The translations under genes were made by a program, and so were the position numbers. From Cyclobacteriaceae bacterium (GTDB lineage: Bacteria > Bacteroidota > Bacteroidia > Cytophagales > Cyclobacteriaceae), in contig JAEUUJ010000088.1 in assembly GCA_016786495.1 (NCBI GenBank), forward strand, positions 1 to 64,000: 64,000 nt of DNA. Direction: 5' to 3'. Shown here one piece after another: positions 8,097 through 17,959 of the stretch. Each line of letters starts with the position of its first letter. Within the stretch, counting starts at the first letter, position 1. A model generated the notes under the pieces. That model saw only the letters and a program-made list of their open reading frames with translations. It was not told where the DNA came from and searched no databases.

Positions 8097-10577
8097 ATGG
8101 CCGAAGAAACCGGTGGCCTGACTCCAGGCAGACAAGCGATAATTCCGATTAATATTGAAGACGAAATGCGGGGTGCCTACATCGACTACTCGATGTCGGT
8201 GATCATCTCCCGCGCCTTGCCGGACGTCCGCGACGGGCTCAAGCCCGTACACCGCAGGGTGTTATACGGGATGCTTGAGTTGGGGGTAAACTACAACAAG
8301 GCTTACAAGAAGTCGGCACGTATAGTCGGGGACGTCATGGGTAAGTATCACCCGCACGGTGATGCATCGATTTATGACACAATGGTGCGCATGGCACAAG
8401 ACTGGTCGATGCGTTACATCCTTGTGGATGGTCAGGGTAACTTCGGTTCGATTGACGGGGATGCTCCGGCCGCGATGCGCTATACCGAAGCACGACTGAA
8501 ACGAATTGCGGAAGAAATTCTTGCTGACATCAATAAAGATACGGTTGACTTCAAGCCAACGTATGACGATCAGAACAGCGAGCCCAGCGTACTGCCGAGC
8601 AAGATTCCGAATCTGCTGGTAAACGGTGCGTCCGGTATTGCCGTGGGCATGGCCACGAACATGGCTCCGCATAACCTCACCGAGGTGGTGAACGGCATCA
8701 TTGCGTACATCGACAACAACGACATTGCAATCGAAGAGTTGATGAAGCTGGTAACCGCGCCCGACTTCCCAACAGGAGGGATTATTTACGGTACCAACGG
8801 AGTTCGCGAAGCCTACCGGACAGGAAGAGGCAAAGTAGTGGTTCGCGCGAAAGCAGAAATTACCACCACGGCCAACGGCCGCGAGCAGATCATCGTGACC
8901 GAAATACCCTACCAGGTGAACAAGGCCCAGATGATTGAGAAGACCGCCATGCTGGTCAACGAGAAAAAGATCGAGGGCATTTCCGACATCCGGGATGAAT
9001 CAGACCGCGAGGGCCTTCGAATTGTGTATGACCTGAAGAAGGATGCAATTGCGAACATAACCCTTAATAACCTCTTCAAGCTCACATCGTTACAGTCGTC
9101 TTTCGGAATTAACAATGTAGCTCTTGTAAAGGGCCGGCCACAGACGCTTAACCTGAAAGACCTCGTTAAATACTTCGTGGAACACCGCCATGAGGTGGTG
9201 GTAAGACGAACCAAATTTGAACTTTCGGAGGCCGAAAAGCGCGCCCATATCCTCGAGGGCTATCTCATAGCCCTGGATCATCTGGACGAGGTAATTGCCC
9301 TGATCCGCGCCTCACGCGACCCGGAAACGGCTAAAAATGAATTGATGTCCCGGTTTGGTCTTTCGGAGATCCAATCGAAGGCTATTCTGGACATGCGTCT
9401 TCAGCGCCTCACCGGTCTGGAGCGTGACAAAATCCAGCAGGAATACAAAGAAGTTAAGGCGCTTATTGATCGTCTGAACGCGATCCTGAGTGACGAAGGC
9501 GTTCGGATGCAAATCATCAAAGACGAATTGACCGAGATTCGCGAGCGCTACGGAGACGAGCGTAAAACAGAAGTCGTTCAAACCGAAGAAGACATTACAG
9601 TGGAAGACATGATTGCCAACGATGAGATGGTGATCACGATTTCCAACCAGGGTTATATCAAGCGGACCATCTTGTCGGATTACCGTACGCAGGGCAGAGG
9701 CGGTGTTGGATCGCGCGGAGCGGTAACGAAAGAGGACGACTTTACGGAGCACCTGTTTATCGCGCATGCGCACAACTACCTGCTGATCTTTACCGAGCAG
9801 GGACAGGTTCACTGGAAGCGCGTGTATGAAATTCCGGAAGGCAACAAAACGTCTAAAGGAAGAGCTGTTCAGAACCTGATTAACATTCAGCCGGGGGATA
9901 ACATCAAAGCAATCCTGAAGATTACCAACCTGGAGGATGAAGAGTACCTGTCGAACAACTTTGTGATCTTGTGTACGGAAAACGGTACGATCAAGAAGAC
10001 TTCGCTCGAAGCCTATTCCAGACCTCGTCAGGGTGGAATCACCGCGATTACAATTCACGAAGGTGACAAGTTGTTAAATGCTTCGCTCACCAATGGCAAG
10101 AATGATATTGTTATTGCCAAATCGGAAGGTAAGGCAGTACGCTTCAATGAATCGGATGTGCGGCCGATGGGTCGTACCGCAGCCGGGGTTCGAGGCGTAA
10201 CACTGGACAACCCGTTGGATAAAGTGATCGGGATGGTATGTCTTACCCGGCCGGATGCCAACCTGCTGGTTGTGTCGGAAAAAGGATATGGCAAACGTTC
10301 ATTGATCGATGACTACCGTGTAACGAAACGTGGGGGAAAAGGTGTAAAAACTATTAATGTTACCGAAAAAACTGGCAAACTTGTTGCCATTAAGGAAGTG
10401 ACAGATAAAGATGAACTCATGATCATCAATCGTTCGGGCATTACAATCCGGATTGAAGTAAAAGAACTTCGGGTTATGGGCCGTGCCACGCAAGGGGTAA
10501 GGCTGATCAAGCTGAATGAAGATGATCATATCTCATCTGTGGAAAAAATCCACATGGACCTAGAACAAAACCAATAA
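8097..10577 (+). CDS. gyrA: DNA gyrase subunit A
   Basis: Protein of 826 residues, normal for Bacteroidota GyrA. It carries the breakage-reunion domain with active-site Tyr129 (AAMRYTEAR) and a beta-pinwheel C-terminal domain. The GyrA-box position holds QGRGGVG, and a second RGGKG motif lies in the last blade, so assignment to gyrase rather than topoisomerase IV is likely but not absolute. In the quinolone region the sequence is GDASIYD: Ala90 stands where E. coli has Ser83, followed by Ser91 and Asp94. The same arrangement occurs in Mycobacterium tuberculosis and lowers intrinsic fluoroquinolone affinity. A TPR gene follows after 22 nt. Confidence 0.95.
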   Translation: MAEETGGLTPGRQAIIPINIEDEMRGAYIDYSMSVIISRALPDVRDGLKPVHRRVLYGMLELGVNYNKAYKKSARIVGDVMGKYHPHGDASIYDTMVRMAQDWSMRYILVDGQGNFGSIDGDAPAAMRYTEARLKRIAEEILADINKDTVDFKPTYDDQNSEPSVLPSKIPNLLVNGASGIAVGMATNMAPHNLTEVVNGIIAYIDNNDIAIEELMKLVTAPDFPTGGIIYGTNGVREAYRTGRGKVVVRAKAEITTTANGREQIIVTEIPYQVNKAQMIEKTAMLVNEKKIEGISDIRDESDREGLRIVYDLKKDAIANITLNNLFKLTSLQSSFGINNVALVKGRPQTLNLKDLVKYFVEHRHEVVVRRTKFELSEAEKRAHILEGYLIALDHLDEVIALIRASRDPETAKNELMSRFGLSEIQSKAILDMRLQRLTGLERDKIQQEYKEVKALIDRLNAILSDEGVRMQIIKDELTEIRERYGDERKTEVVQTEEDITVEDMIANDEMVITISNQGYIKRTILSDYRTQGRGGVGSRGAVTKEDDFTEHLFIAHAHNYLLIFTEQGQVHWKRVYEIPEGNKTSKGRAVQNLINIQPGDNIKAILKITNLEDEEYLSNNFVILCTENGTIKKTSLEAYSRPRQGGITAITIHEGDKLLNASLTNGKNDIVIAKSEGKAVRFNESDVRPMGRTAAGVRGVTLDNPLDKVIGMVCLTRPDANLLVVSEKGYGKRSLIDDYRVTKRGGKGVKTINVTEKTGKLVAIKEVTDKDELMIINRSGITIRIEVKELRVMGRATQGVRLIKLNEDDHISSVEKIHMDLEQNQ

Positions 10578-10599
10578 TCGATTACTAAACACTATACGA

Positions 10600-11817
10600 A
10601 TGAAAAAGATACTTCTGATTTTGCTGTTGGCTCCGGCTGTTGTATTTGGGCAGAAAGCCCCGAAGCCTAACGCCAAGAAAATTCTTTCCCTGTATCAGGA
10701 AGGAAAATATAAGGAAGCAAAAGAGCAGGCCGATATTTCGGTCGCGGATCCTAAAGTTGGAGTTGATGGCTATGCCTGGTACTACCGCGGACTGGTCTAC
10801 GCTACATTGGATACTATTCCGGATGAATCGCTCAAATCACTTGAAGCAGATGCCCGGAAAGTTGCCCTGGAGTCGTTCAAGAAAGCTGAAGACCTCAACA
10901 AGAAAAAAGAAACGGAATATTTCGTGATGTCACCTGGAACTTTCACTCCGGTGAACAAGTCGCAGCAACTCGAGCAATGGGCAAACTGGTACCTTGCCAA
11001 AAGTATCAAATTGTTACAGTTAGACGAGCCGGACTATGAAGGCAGCTACGCAAAAGGGCAGATTGCCAGAAGCATTTTTGAAGACTACCTGTCAAAATAT
11101 CCCAACGACACGTTGACGTATTATGTTCAGTCGCTGGCTGCAATCAACATCATGCACTACGATTCTGCGGAAGAAGCAGCGCTGAAGTACAAAGAAAAGG
11201 GTGGAAAGAATCCCGACATGTACCTGATTCTGTTCCAGATCTATAACGACAAAGGCGACAAAGAGAAAGCACTGGCTGTTGCAAAGGAAGGCCGTGAGAA
11301 GTTCCCTTTCCGGGAGGATTTCGCGAAAAACGAGTTGAATGTATACCTGACAACCAAACAATTCGATGCCGCAAAAGCGATGGTAGAGGAGCAAATCCAA
11401 ACCTCGCCTTCACCGGAAAGCTATTACCTGCTGGGTGAACTGAATAAAGAACTGAATAACAAGCCTGAGGCATTGAAGGCCTTCCGGAAGGGACTCGAAC
11501 TGGATGCAAATCATTTCGATATCAATGCCAGTATGGCTGAGGTTACCTATGCAGAGGTGGGTGAAGTCCGGAAAGAGCGTGATGGTATAAAAGATATTGC
11601 CAAGCGTCAGCAGCTTTACCTGAAGATTGAACAGAAGCTAAAAGAGTCACTTCCGTATTGGGAGAAGCTTGAGGCGCTCAAGCCAAACGATGAAAACATT
11701 CTGTACGGATTGCAAAGTATTTACAACGACCTTACCGCATACGATGAAGCGAAATACGGCGCGAAGCTGAAGAAGCTTCAGGCTAAAATGAAAGGTCTGG
11801 GTCTGGAGGTTGATTAA
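10600..11817 (+). CDS. TPR-repeat periplasmic protein
   Basis: Protein of 405 residues with a Sec signal (MKKILLILLLAPAVVFGQ, no lipobox). TPR motifs recur through the chain, for example YYRGLVYATLD near residue 50, YLILFQIYNDKGDKEKALAVA near 210 and YYLLGELNKELNNKPEALKAF near 275. It starts 22 nt after gyrA, so read-through is likely, but a functional link to gyrase is not implied. A bidirectional terminator follows. Partner proteins are unknown. Confidence 0.8.
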   Translation: MKKILLILLLAPAVVFGQKAPKPNAKKILSLYQEGKYKEAKEQADISVADPKVGVDGYAWYYRGLVYATLDTIPDESLKSLEADARKVALESFKKAEDLNKKKETEYFVMSPGTFTPVNKSQQLEQWANWYLAKSIKLLQLDEPDYEGSYAKGQIARSIFEDYLSKYPNDTLTYYVQSLAAINIMHYDSAEEAALKYKEKGGKNPDMYLILFQIYNDKGDKEKALAVAKEGREKFPFREDFAKNELNVYLTTKQFDAAKAMVEEQIQTSPSPESYYLLGELNKELNNKPEALKAFRKGLELDANHFDINASMAEVTYAEVGEVRKERDGIKDIAKRQQLYLKIEQKLKESLPYWEKLEALKPNDENILYGLQSIYNDLTAYDEAKYGAKLKKLQAKMKGLGLEVD

Positions 11818-11847
11818 CCTGTCAGTCATACCGAACCAATGTAAAAG

Positions 11848-11869
11848 GGACTCTTCACGAGTCCTTTTT
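11848..11869. terminator. Bidirectional terminator between the TPR gene and nhaA
   Basis: GGACTC, loop TTCAC, GAGTCC followed by TTTTT serves the rightward TPR gene. On the other strand the stem is followed by CTTTTAC and serves nhaA, whose stop codon (11855-11857) lies inside the loop. Confidence 0.75.
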
Positions 11870-13006
11870 ACGTTCAGGGGTTTGCGCTGCTTTGCGCAGG
11901 TATAAGAACCCGGCCAGTCCGCTGAACAGCGAAGCCAGCATCACCGAAATTTTTGCGTGATCGATCAGGGAAGGATCGTCAAACGCCAGCAGGCTCACAA
12001 AGATTGACATCGTAAAACCGATTCCTCCCAGCATTCCGGCACCGAAAATGTGCTTCCAGTTTAGTCCGTGCGTGAGTTTGCTCAGCTTGAGTTTTACAGA
12101 AGCATACGTAAACAGCAGAATGCCAATCGGTTTACCGAAAAACAGGCCGGCCATAATGCCCAGGCTCACAGCGCTTCCGAGTTCATGATAAAAACCGTCC
12201 CTAATGATGATACTCGTATTGGCCAGTGCAAACAGTGGCAGAATAATGAAGGCAACCGGCTTGGCAAGGGAATGCTCCAGTTTAAAGGATAGCGTTTCCC
12301 GGCCACCCGATCCAAACGGAATTGCAAAGGCAACCAAAACTCCGGTAATGGTGGCATGAACACCTGATCCCATCATGAAGTACCACATCACGGCCCCGCC
12401 AATCAGATAAGGCCAGATGCTGTGAATTTTCATACGGTTAAAGATCAGCAGCAGCCCAAAAATACCGCCTGCAATGCCGAGGTTTATCCAGTGGATGGTG
12501 CTGGTATAGAAGACGGCAATGACCAGGATAGCACCCAGATCATCAATCACGGCAAGTGCAGTAAGGAAGATTTTGAGTCCGGAGGGAACACGTTTTCCCG
12601 CGAGTGAAAGTGCCGCAAGCGCGAATGCGATGTCAGTAGCCATGGGAACACCGATACCCGCTGGGTTTCCACCGGCTCGTGTGTTGATCATATAGTAAAT
12701 AGCGGCCGGTACGATCATTCCGCCCAGCGCGGCCAATGCGGGAAGCATGGCACTGCGAACGGTTGATAATTCGCCCTGATAAACTTCGCGTTCAAGTTCA
12801 AGCCCGATCAGCAAAAAGAAGATCGTCATCAATCCATCGTTGATCCAATGGGTCACGGTATGATGGCCAATGTGTGCCTGCCACAATGCTGCGTAGGAGG
12901 GTAACCAATTACTCAGCGAGAGCGATACAAGTGTACACACGATCAGAATAATGCCGGGAGCTTTGTCACTGGCAAGCATGCTTCGTACGGCTGTTCTAAA
13001 CTTCAT
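11855..13006 (-). CDS. nhaA: Na+/H+ antiporter NhaA
   Basis: About 383 residues from the ATG at 13006; an in-frame ATG at 13054 would add 16 residues that overlap the -7 element. The protein is a polytopic inner-membrane antiporter exchanging cytoplasmic Na+ for external protons. Key residues are present: Asp125 in MATDIAFAL and the Asp155-Asp156 pair in AVIDDLGAI, equivalent to Asp133 and Asp163/Asp164 of E. coli. FFLLIGLELEREV is the usual family signature. The E. coli pH-sensor region cannot be judged by eye. The gene is alone and divergent from thioredoxin. Confidence 0.96.
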   Translation of the reverse strand: MKFRTAVRSMLASDKAPGIILIVCTLVSLSLSNWLPSYAALWQAHIGHHTVTHWINDGLMTIFFLLIGLELEREVYQGELSTVRSAMLPALAALGGMIVPAAIYYMINTRAGGNPAGIGVPMATDIAFALAALSLAGKRVPSGLKIFLTALAVIDDLGAILVIAVFYTSTIHWINLGIAGGIFGLLLIFNRMKIHSIWPYLIGGAVMWYFMMGSGVHATITGVLVAFAIPFGSGGRETLSFKLEHSLAKPVAFIILPLFALANTSIIIRDGFYHELGSAVSLGIMAGLFFGKPIGILLFTYASVKLKLSKLTHGLNWKHIFGAGMLGGIGFTMSIFVSLLAFDDPSLIDHAKISVMLASLFSGLAGFLYLRKAAQTPERKKDS

Positions 13007-13021
13007 GGATGCTGAAAACGC

Positions 13022-13029
13022 CAAAGATA
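13022..13029 (-). promoter_or_regulatory. -7 element for nhaA
   Basis: On the minus strand this reads TATCTTTG, a full match to TAnnTTTG, 16 nt before the ATG at 13006. It supports the shorter nhaA start. No -33 TTG at correct spacing was seen. Confidence 0.4.
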
Positions 13030-13105
13030 AGCAACACTGCCTGTTAACCCTCATGAAACCAATTTGACTGCGCGTGTGTTCTGCCGGTAACGAAGCACTA
13101 CGAAA

Positions 13106-13420
13106 ATGGAATCAACACAGGCGAAGAGCTCTTTTTGGGAAATTATCAATGCGGATAAACCGGTGCTTGTTGATTTTTATGCCGACTGGTGTGGCCCGTG
13201 TAAGATGATGGCACCGGTCATTGATCAGCTCAAGTCAGTTGTGGGGGATAGGGCCCGGATTTTAAAGATCAATGTGGATACGGCCCCTGCTGTCTCGGCC
13301 CGGTATGGAATTTCCGGAGTACCTACTTTTATACTTTTCAAAAAAGGCAATATTGTATGGCGACAATCTGGTGCAATGGGGATGGATCAGCTTAAGCGGG
13401 CCATCGATTCACACGCATAA
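13106..13420 (+). CDS. trxA: Thioredoxin
   Basis: Protein of 104 residues, standard length for a single-domain cytoplasmic thioredoxin with no signal peptide. The active site WCGPC is at residues 28-32 and the cis-proline at 73 (SGVPTF). It is a general disulfide reductase fed by thioredoxin reductase. It is convergent with the gene at 13430, with stops 9 nt apart. Bacteroidota usually hold several thioredoxins, so the trxA symbol is by family. Confidence 0.93.
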   Translation: MESTQAKSSFWEIINADKPVLVDFYADWCGPCKMMAPVIDQLKSVVGDRARILKINVDTAPAVSARYGISGVPTFILFKKGNIVWRQSGAMGMDQLKRAIDSHA

Positions 13421-13429
13421 CACCCCGGT

Positions 13430-14251
13430 TTACGGCTGGCGTCTGGTTCCGGCTACTTCTTTTCCAAATGCAAACCAGTCAAAACCAGTCTCAACACGGT
13501 TGTGCCGCAGGGTAGGCACCTGCGTAGTGATCACCAACCGCGTGCCGTTCAGATCGGCCCAATGATACTGGGGTGTAACGAGTTTCACAGCCTTGGCGGT
13601 TTTGAAACCAGCATCTGGAAAAAAGTCAAGCACCGACTTTTTGATTTCTGCGATCGCATTCATTCCGAACATAACGACAACACCGGGCTTATGGCTATCG
13701 ATATTTTTGAGAATGGTTTGCATGCGTTGCGGAAAGACCTTTTCCTGGTAACCCTTACGGCTCTTCAGGAAACTTAACTGAGGGATGTCGAGCCAACTAT
13801 AATACCACGCATGGTTGTGGGGTGCGGGTAGTGGATAAAGCGTGATCAACGCTTCCTGGTGAGCGGCCGGTTGAACAAATTTCGTCTTTTGGTACGCACT
13901 CAGGTCCGGTAGTTTGCGGTTACGAATCCCAAAAGAAAATGCAATCAGATTCTTCCAGCCGCCATGGGTAACCGCTCCTTTCCCAAAGCGATGATCGTAA
14001 AGCGTAGCAAACTTTTTAGCGCGCGGCCCTTCCAGTCGGGCACCCACCTGTTGGTATAACGCGCGGATGTCACACAGGGCGGGCTTTTTTTGCGGGTGCT
14101 CCTTCAGGAAATAATTGATTCGCTCCGCCACATCTTCCGGCAGGTCGCCACCGCTTTCCTCAAACGCCACAAACCAGACGTTTGCATCCCACGATCCATA
14201 CCCGTAGAAGTTATTCATCCAATGGCTGAGCGCATCCTCCCGAATAAGCAT
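13430..14251 (-). CDS. Uncharacterised protein, possibly uracil-DNA-glycosylase-like fold
   Basis: About 273 residues from the ATG at 14251 (MLIREDALSHW). An upstream extension to 14587 is open but overlaps the DUF2236 gene and has the composition of an unused frame. The sequence opens with NNFYGYGSWDANVWFVAFEESGG, a pattern seen in an uncharacterised family whose members resemble UDG-superfamily proteins (a W-F-x-A/G-x-EE strand near the start). It later has a hydrophobic strand and helix, VVVMFGMNAIAEIK, like the DNA-glycosylase core. No catalytic motif is clear enough to assign activity. It is about 30 nt downstream of the DUF2236 gene on the same strand and may be co-transcribed. Confidence 0.65.
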   Translation of the reverse strand: MLIREDALSHWMNNFYGYGSWDANVWFVAFEESGGDLPEDVAERINYFLKEHPQKKPALCDIRALYQQVGARLEGPRAKKFATLYDHRFGKGAVTHGGWKNLIAFSFGIRNRKLPDLSAYQKTKFVQPAAHQEALITLYPLPAPHNHAWYYSWLDIPQLSFLKSRKGYQEKVFPQRMQTILKNIDSHKPGVVVMFGMNAIAEIKKSVLDFFPDAGFKTAKAVKLVTPQYHWADLNGTRLVITTQVPTLRHNRVETGFDWFAFGKEVAGTRRQP

Positions 14252-14280
14252 GCGGTAAGATACTATATAATTTGTGCAGG

Positions 14281-15042
14281 TTATGCGGGCCGATCGAGCG
14301 AGAAAATTTGTTGCCGGTACCGCGGGGGAAGGATAAGTGTTTTTAGCAGGCGATCTGCCCGGAACACTTTTGTTGCTTTGTAAAGGCTGATCATCACATT
14401 CATGCGGGAAGTTTTTCGCAGGCCCAGATGGTTGCGCACTTCTTCCGGTGCCATAAGCGCCTGTGCTTCGAGTAACAGGGTGAACCTGAACCAACCCAGG
14501 TGTTTTCGGTATTGGATAAATAGGTCCTCGGAGTACACGCTGAATTTTAAATTCTGTTGAAGTTGCTGCTTGCGCATGCGTTGCCATGCGGTAAACGTGT
14601 CGGGTAACCCCGCGAGTTTCATTCGCTTGCCAACGTTACGAAACGTGTTGAAGATCTCTTCTTTTTCGAATGGCTCGAGTTTTTGTTCGAGTAACTCGTA
14701 CGACCGTATGGAGTAATCAATCAGCATCGAGAGGACATCGCGGTAAGCCCAGTCAGGAATTTGTGCCTGCCGTTTGGTTTCAACCTGGGCGTGGATGGCA
14801 GTCATGGAGTCGATAGCGCGAAGGGCATCCGTTTCCGTTGAAAAGACAATGGCGCGTGCATATGTAACGGTTGAGAAGAGCCTGCCGATCGGGTCGGATG
14901 GGAGGCGGCCAGTGAAATAGAGCCAGTCCACTGCCTTGTTTAGGGCGAATTCAGCAGCGGATGCGGCAAAGATGAATAGAATGGTATCGCTCTTTCCCCA
15001 GATCTCCCTGACAATCGATTTTCGCTCGACAAAATGCTTCAT
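14281..15042 (-). CDS. DUF2236 / MpaB-family oxygenase-like protein
   Basis: Protein of 253 residues. The block REIWGKSDTILFIFAASAAE, then GRLFSTVTYARAIVFSTE and IHAQVETKRQAQIPDW, matches the DUF2236 family, whose studied members include the haem-dependent latex-clearing protein and the fungal MpaB enzyme. Family members are helical and often carry a b-type haem; the residues that bind it cannot be confirmed here. The promoter region upstream contains a 16-bp palindrome between the -33 and -7 elements, which suggests repression. Substrate unknown. Confidence 0.75.
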   Translation of the reverse strand: MKHFVERKSIVREIWGKSDTILFIFAASAAEFALNKAVDWLYFTGRLPSDPIGRLFSTVTYARAIVFSTETDALRAIDSMTAIHAQVETKRQAQIPDWAYRDVLSMLIDYSIRSYELLEQKLEPFEKEEIFNTFRNVGKRMKLAGLPDTFTAWQRMRKQQLQQNLKFSVYSEDLFIQYRKHLGWFRFTLLLEAQALMAPEEVRNHLGLRKTSRMNVMISLYKATKVFRADRLLKTLILPPRYRQQIFSLDRPA

Positions 15043-15055
15043 ACGGCTTTGTCTT

Positions 15056-15085
15056 CAAAAGTATTAAAAGTACTTTTAAATACAA
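15056..15085 (-). promoter_or_regulatory. Promoter of the DUF2236 gene with operator-like palindrome in the spacer
   Basis: On the minus strand, TTG (15085-15083), a 19-nt spacer, then TACTTTTG (15063-15056) matches the Bacteroidota TTG-N19-TAnnTTTG promoter, 13 nt before the ATG. Nearly the whole spacer is a perfect 16-bp palindrome, TTAAAAGTACTTTTAA (15064-15079), the classical place for a repressor operator. The repressor is not identified. Confidence 0.6.
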
Positions 15086-15140
15086 AGTGAAATGCCTTTC
15101 CGGCAGTTTTTGGAAGGGCAGGAGCATTACCGCCCGCCGG

Positions 15141-17942
15141 TTATGCCAGCACAGTCGCGCGCACATCGGTTAGCACTTCCGATAGTACCTCGTTTAGCTT
15201 TTCACTGAGTTCGTGTGTTTCTGTATTCACCTGTGTGGTTTTCTCGAGCGAACGGATTACATCATAGAGGGTGTCGATGCCCAGATTTTCCAGGGTAGGC
15301 TTCATTTGATGAGAGACGGAGCGCAATGTTGCTACATCACTTGTTTGAATGCTTTTCCTGATTTGGTTCAGCATCGGTGGCATGTCTGTACAGAAGATGG
15401 TGAGAATCTTCCTGAGGAACTGACGATCGCCATGACTTATTTGTTCGAGTTTGGTCAGATTGTACAATTTCTGCATCGGGATTACCGCGGGTGCAGGCCG
15501 ACTCATGTTGTGGAGCATGCGGGATGATTTAAGTGTTTGTTTGATTCGGTTGATCAGATCTTTTTCATCGAAAGGTTTTGTAACGTAGCTGTTCATTCCC
15601 GCTGCAAGACACTTATCGATCTCGGCCTGGAACGCGTTAGCGGTTAATGCAATGATCGGAACATTGAGTTTCATTTGCTGTCGTATAACCGTAGTGGCTG
15701 TAATACCATCCATTTCCGGCATATGTAGATCCATCAACACAATATCATAGGTGTTGGTTTTCAGCATCATGATCGCTTCCGCTCCGTTGCGTGCTTCCGA
15801 GATTGTGCACTTGTGATAACTCAGGCAGTGCCTTGCTACCATACGATTCAGTTCATTATCCTCAACAATCAGAACGTTAAGATTTTCCTGAAGATCGGCC
15901 TCCTGATCGTTGACTACCGACTCGTCTGCCAGCAGTTGTGCGATTGGCCACTCAAAGATCAGTTCGAAGCGACTGCCCTTGTCTTTTTCACTCTCCACCT
16001 GAATTGATCCGTGCATGAGTTGTACCAGTTCGCTCGTGATTGCCATTCCCAGCCCGGTGCCACCAAATCTGCGAACCGTTGAGTCGTCTTCCTGTGAGAA
16101 TTTTTTGAAGATATTTTGCAGAAATGAAGGTGTCATCCCCACACCCGTATCCGAGATATCGATGCGGACACGCTGTGAGTCACCCGTAGAACTGAGTATC
16201 CTGCATTGAACATCAATGCGTCCCTGAAGCGTAAACTTGATGGCGTTACCTAAAATGTTGATCAGGATTTGGCGCAGGTGGCCTGCATCGCCCACGAGCG
16301 TTGGAGCCAGTTGATCATCCACCTTCATGGTAAACTGGAGGTTCTTGTCATTCGCAGCCGGTTCCATGATCGCGTACGCATCGTCAAGCACGGTGCGCAG
16401 ATTGAATGGTTGGGCTTCAATACGGAATTCACCGGCCTCGATTTTCGAGATGTCGAGAATGTTGTTGACAATAGACAACAGGTGTTGCGAGGCTGAGTGC
16501 GCATGGTGCAGACATTCATTCTGCTGCTTGGTAAGGTCTGTTCGTTTCAATTCGCGAACCATACCAATGATGGCATTGAGTGGTGTTCGGATTTCGTGGC
16601 TCATGTTCGCCAGGAAGCTTTCTTTCGCCCGCGATGATTCTTCGGCCTTGTTTTTAGCTACCCGGAGGTCGTCCTCGAGCAACTTTTGTTCGGTGATGTC
16701 GAGGTGAATACCTACCGAACCGATTAATTCACCAGCATCGTTATAATTCGGTGCTCCGCTGATAAACCACCAGCGCGGCTGGCCTTTTTTATCGCGAACC
16801 TGAACTTCGTAGCTGTCGGATACTCCACGCCTCCTCAAGGCAGCTTTTTCTTCAATGACTGATTTTGCTTTTTCCGCAGCAAATAGGGTTGCGGCCTGTT
16901 TGCCAATAAGTTCATCGTGCGAGTAGCCACCCAGTTCGCAGAATGTTTCGTTCGCAAACTGGATTTCATCCTGAAGGTTAACTTCAATGAGGCCCAGCTT
17001 CATGTTCTCAATGATCCCACGGTACTTTTCTTCCTGTGCCTTTAGTTTCCGTTCGTAGTTGTAACGTTGTGTTACATCGGTGTATTTCCAAAGGTGGCCT
17101 TTGTATTCATCCGATACGAAAATGGGAATGTAATCACGCAGAAATACCCTGCCGTCCGCAAGTTCCAGCGTTTCGGCCAGCACCAGTTTCCGCTCTGCGA
17201 GTATTTGTTCGATCCGCGATACGAAGGTTTCGGGATCGAGGAACATGGTTTTATTTTCCTCCGCTGCATTCGAACAGTCCATTCCCTCCAGGTCTTTCGG
17301 GTCTGCCGGTATTCCAAACAGGTTGCAGAACATCGTGTTGCACAGTACGATGACGCGGTTTTCATCTTCCAGCAGAACACCGGTTTGCAGGTTCATGATC
17401 AATGACGAGAATCTCTTCTCGGATTGAAGAAGTTGATATTCGCGTTCGCGCAGTATTAGCTGGTCCTGCTTGAGCGCATTCTTATGGTCGTTAATTTTTT
17501 CGAGCAGGGTTTTAATCTCCTGGTTCGCGATCTCCTGAGATTTCATGATATGAAGCATATCAATCACGGGATCGTGAAGGGCAAAATCAGAGAACGACAG
17601 TTGGTGATTAACTACTTCGTCAACCGAGTTGAACCAGGGCGCTCCTACAAACAAGATTTCTCCGGGAGCCAGAATATCAAATTGTCCGCGCAAGCGGATG
17701 TTAGGCAGTGCCGTACAACCAATAATAACCACCTGATTGGTTAAGGTGGTAAAATCGGTTTCATGGATAACTTTCCTGGGTCGTTCAATATAAAACAGAT
17801 CGAAAAATGATTGCGGGCATTGCACCTGAAGGAGTTTATCCAATCCTTTTCCGCAGGACGTAACCTCGTTAGATTCGTTCAAGAGAAAGTAGAACGGGAA
17901 TAACCGGTTGAACTGGTCGGGGGAAAAATTGAGTGGTGCCAT
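15141..17942 (-). CDS. H-NOX-associated hybrid sensor histidine kinase (HNOBA-PAS-PAS-HK-REC-Hpt)
   Basis: Protein of 933 residues without a membrane span, so cytoplasmic. Order: an H-NOX-associated (HNOBA-like) domain at about 10-125, a coiled coil 135-175, PAS 175-295, PAS 300-425, HisKA with phospho-acceptor His449 (NMSHEIRTPLNAI), an ATPase domain with DTGVGM (598-603) and GGTGLGMAI (627-635), a receiver with Asp738 (LMDLHMPEMDG), and Hpt with His878 (SVSHQMKPTLENLG). It starts 17 nt after the H-NOX gene, so the pair should form a gas-sensing unit in which haem ligand binding changes kinase activity. The Hpt domain implies transfer to a separate receiver; three lie within 24 kb. The exact partner is inference. 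Confidence 0.92.
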   Translation of the reverse strand: MAPLNFSPDQFNRLFPFYFLLNESNEVTSCGKGLDKLLQVQCPQSFFDLFYIERPRKVIHETDFTTLTNQVVIIGCTALPNIRLRGQFDILAPGEILFVGAPWFNSVDEVVNHQLSFSDFALHDPVIDMLHIMKSQEIANQEIKTLLEKINDHKNALKQDQLILREREYQLLQSEKRFSSLIMNLQTGVLLEDENRVIVLCNTMFCNLFGIPADPKDLEGMDCSNAAEENKTMFLDPETFVSRIEQILAERKLVLAETLELADGRVFLRDYIPIFVSDEYKGHLWKYTDVTQRYNYERKLKAQEEKYRGIIENMKLGLIEVNLQDEIQFANETFCELGGYSHDELIGKQAATLFAAEKAKSVIEEKAALRRRGVSDSYEVQVRDKKGQPRWWFISGAPNYNDAGELIGSVGIHLDITEQKLLEDDLRVAKNKAEESSRAKESFLANMSHEIRTPLNAIIGMVRELKRTDLTKQQNECLHHAHSASQHLLSIVNNILDISKIEAGEFRIEAQPFNLRTVLDDAYAIMEPAANDKNLQFTMKVDDQLAPTLVGDAGHLRQILINILGNAIKFTLQGRIDVQCRILSSTGDSQRVRIDISDTGVGMTPSFLQNIFKKFSQEDDSTVRRFGGTGLGMAITSELVQLMHGSIQVESEKDKGSRFELIFEWPIAQLLADESVVNDQEADLQENLNVLIVEDNELNRMVARHCLSYHKCTISEARNGAEAIMMLKTNTYDIVLMDLHMPEMDGITATTVIRQQMKLNVPIIALTANAFQAEIDKCLAAGMNSYVTKPFDEKDLINRIKQTLKSSRMLHNMSRPAPAVIPMQKLYNLTKLEQISHGDRQFLRKILTIFCTDMPPMLNQIRKSIQTSDVATLRSVSHQMKPTLENLGIDTLYDVIRSLEKTTQVNTETHELSEKLNEVLSEVLTDVRATVLA

Positions 17943-17959
17943 GGTACGCGGTTATGCGG

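Noticed and set aside
9312..10058. Long open frame antisense to gyrA (248 codons)
   Set aside because: It lies wholly inside gyrA and has no recognisable domain; it is a shadow of codon usage on the other strand.
14252..14587. N-terminal extension of the UDG-like gene
   Set aside because: Overlaps the DUF2236 gene in another frame; the ATG at 14251 begins the conserved-looking part.
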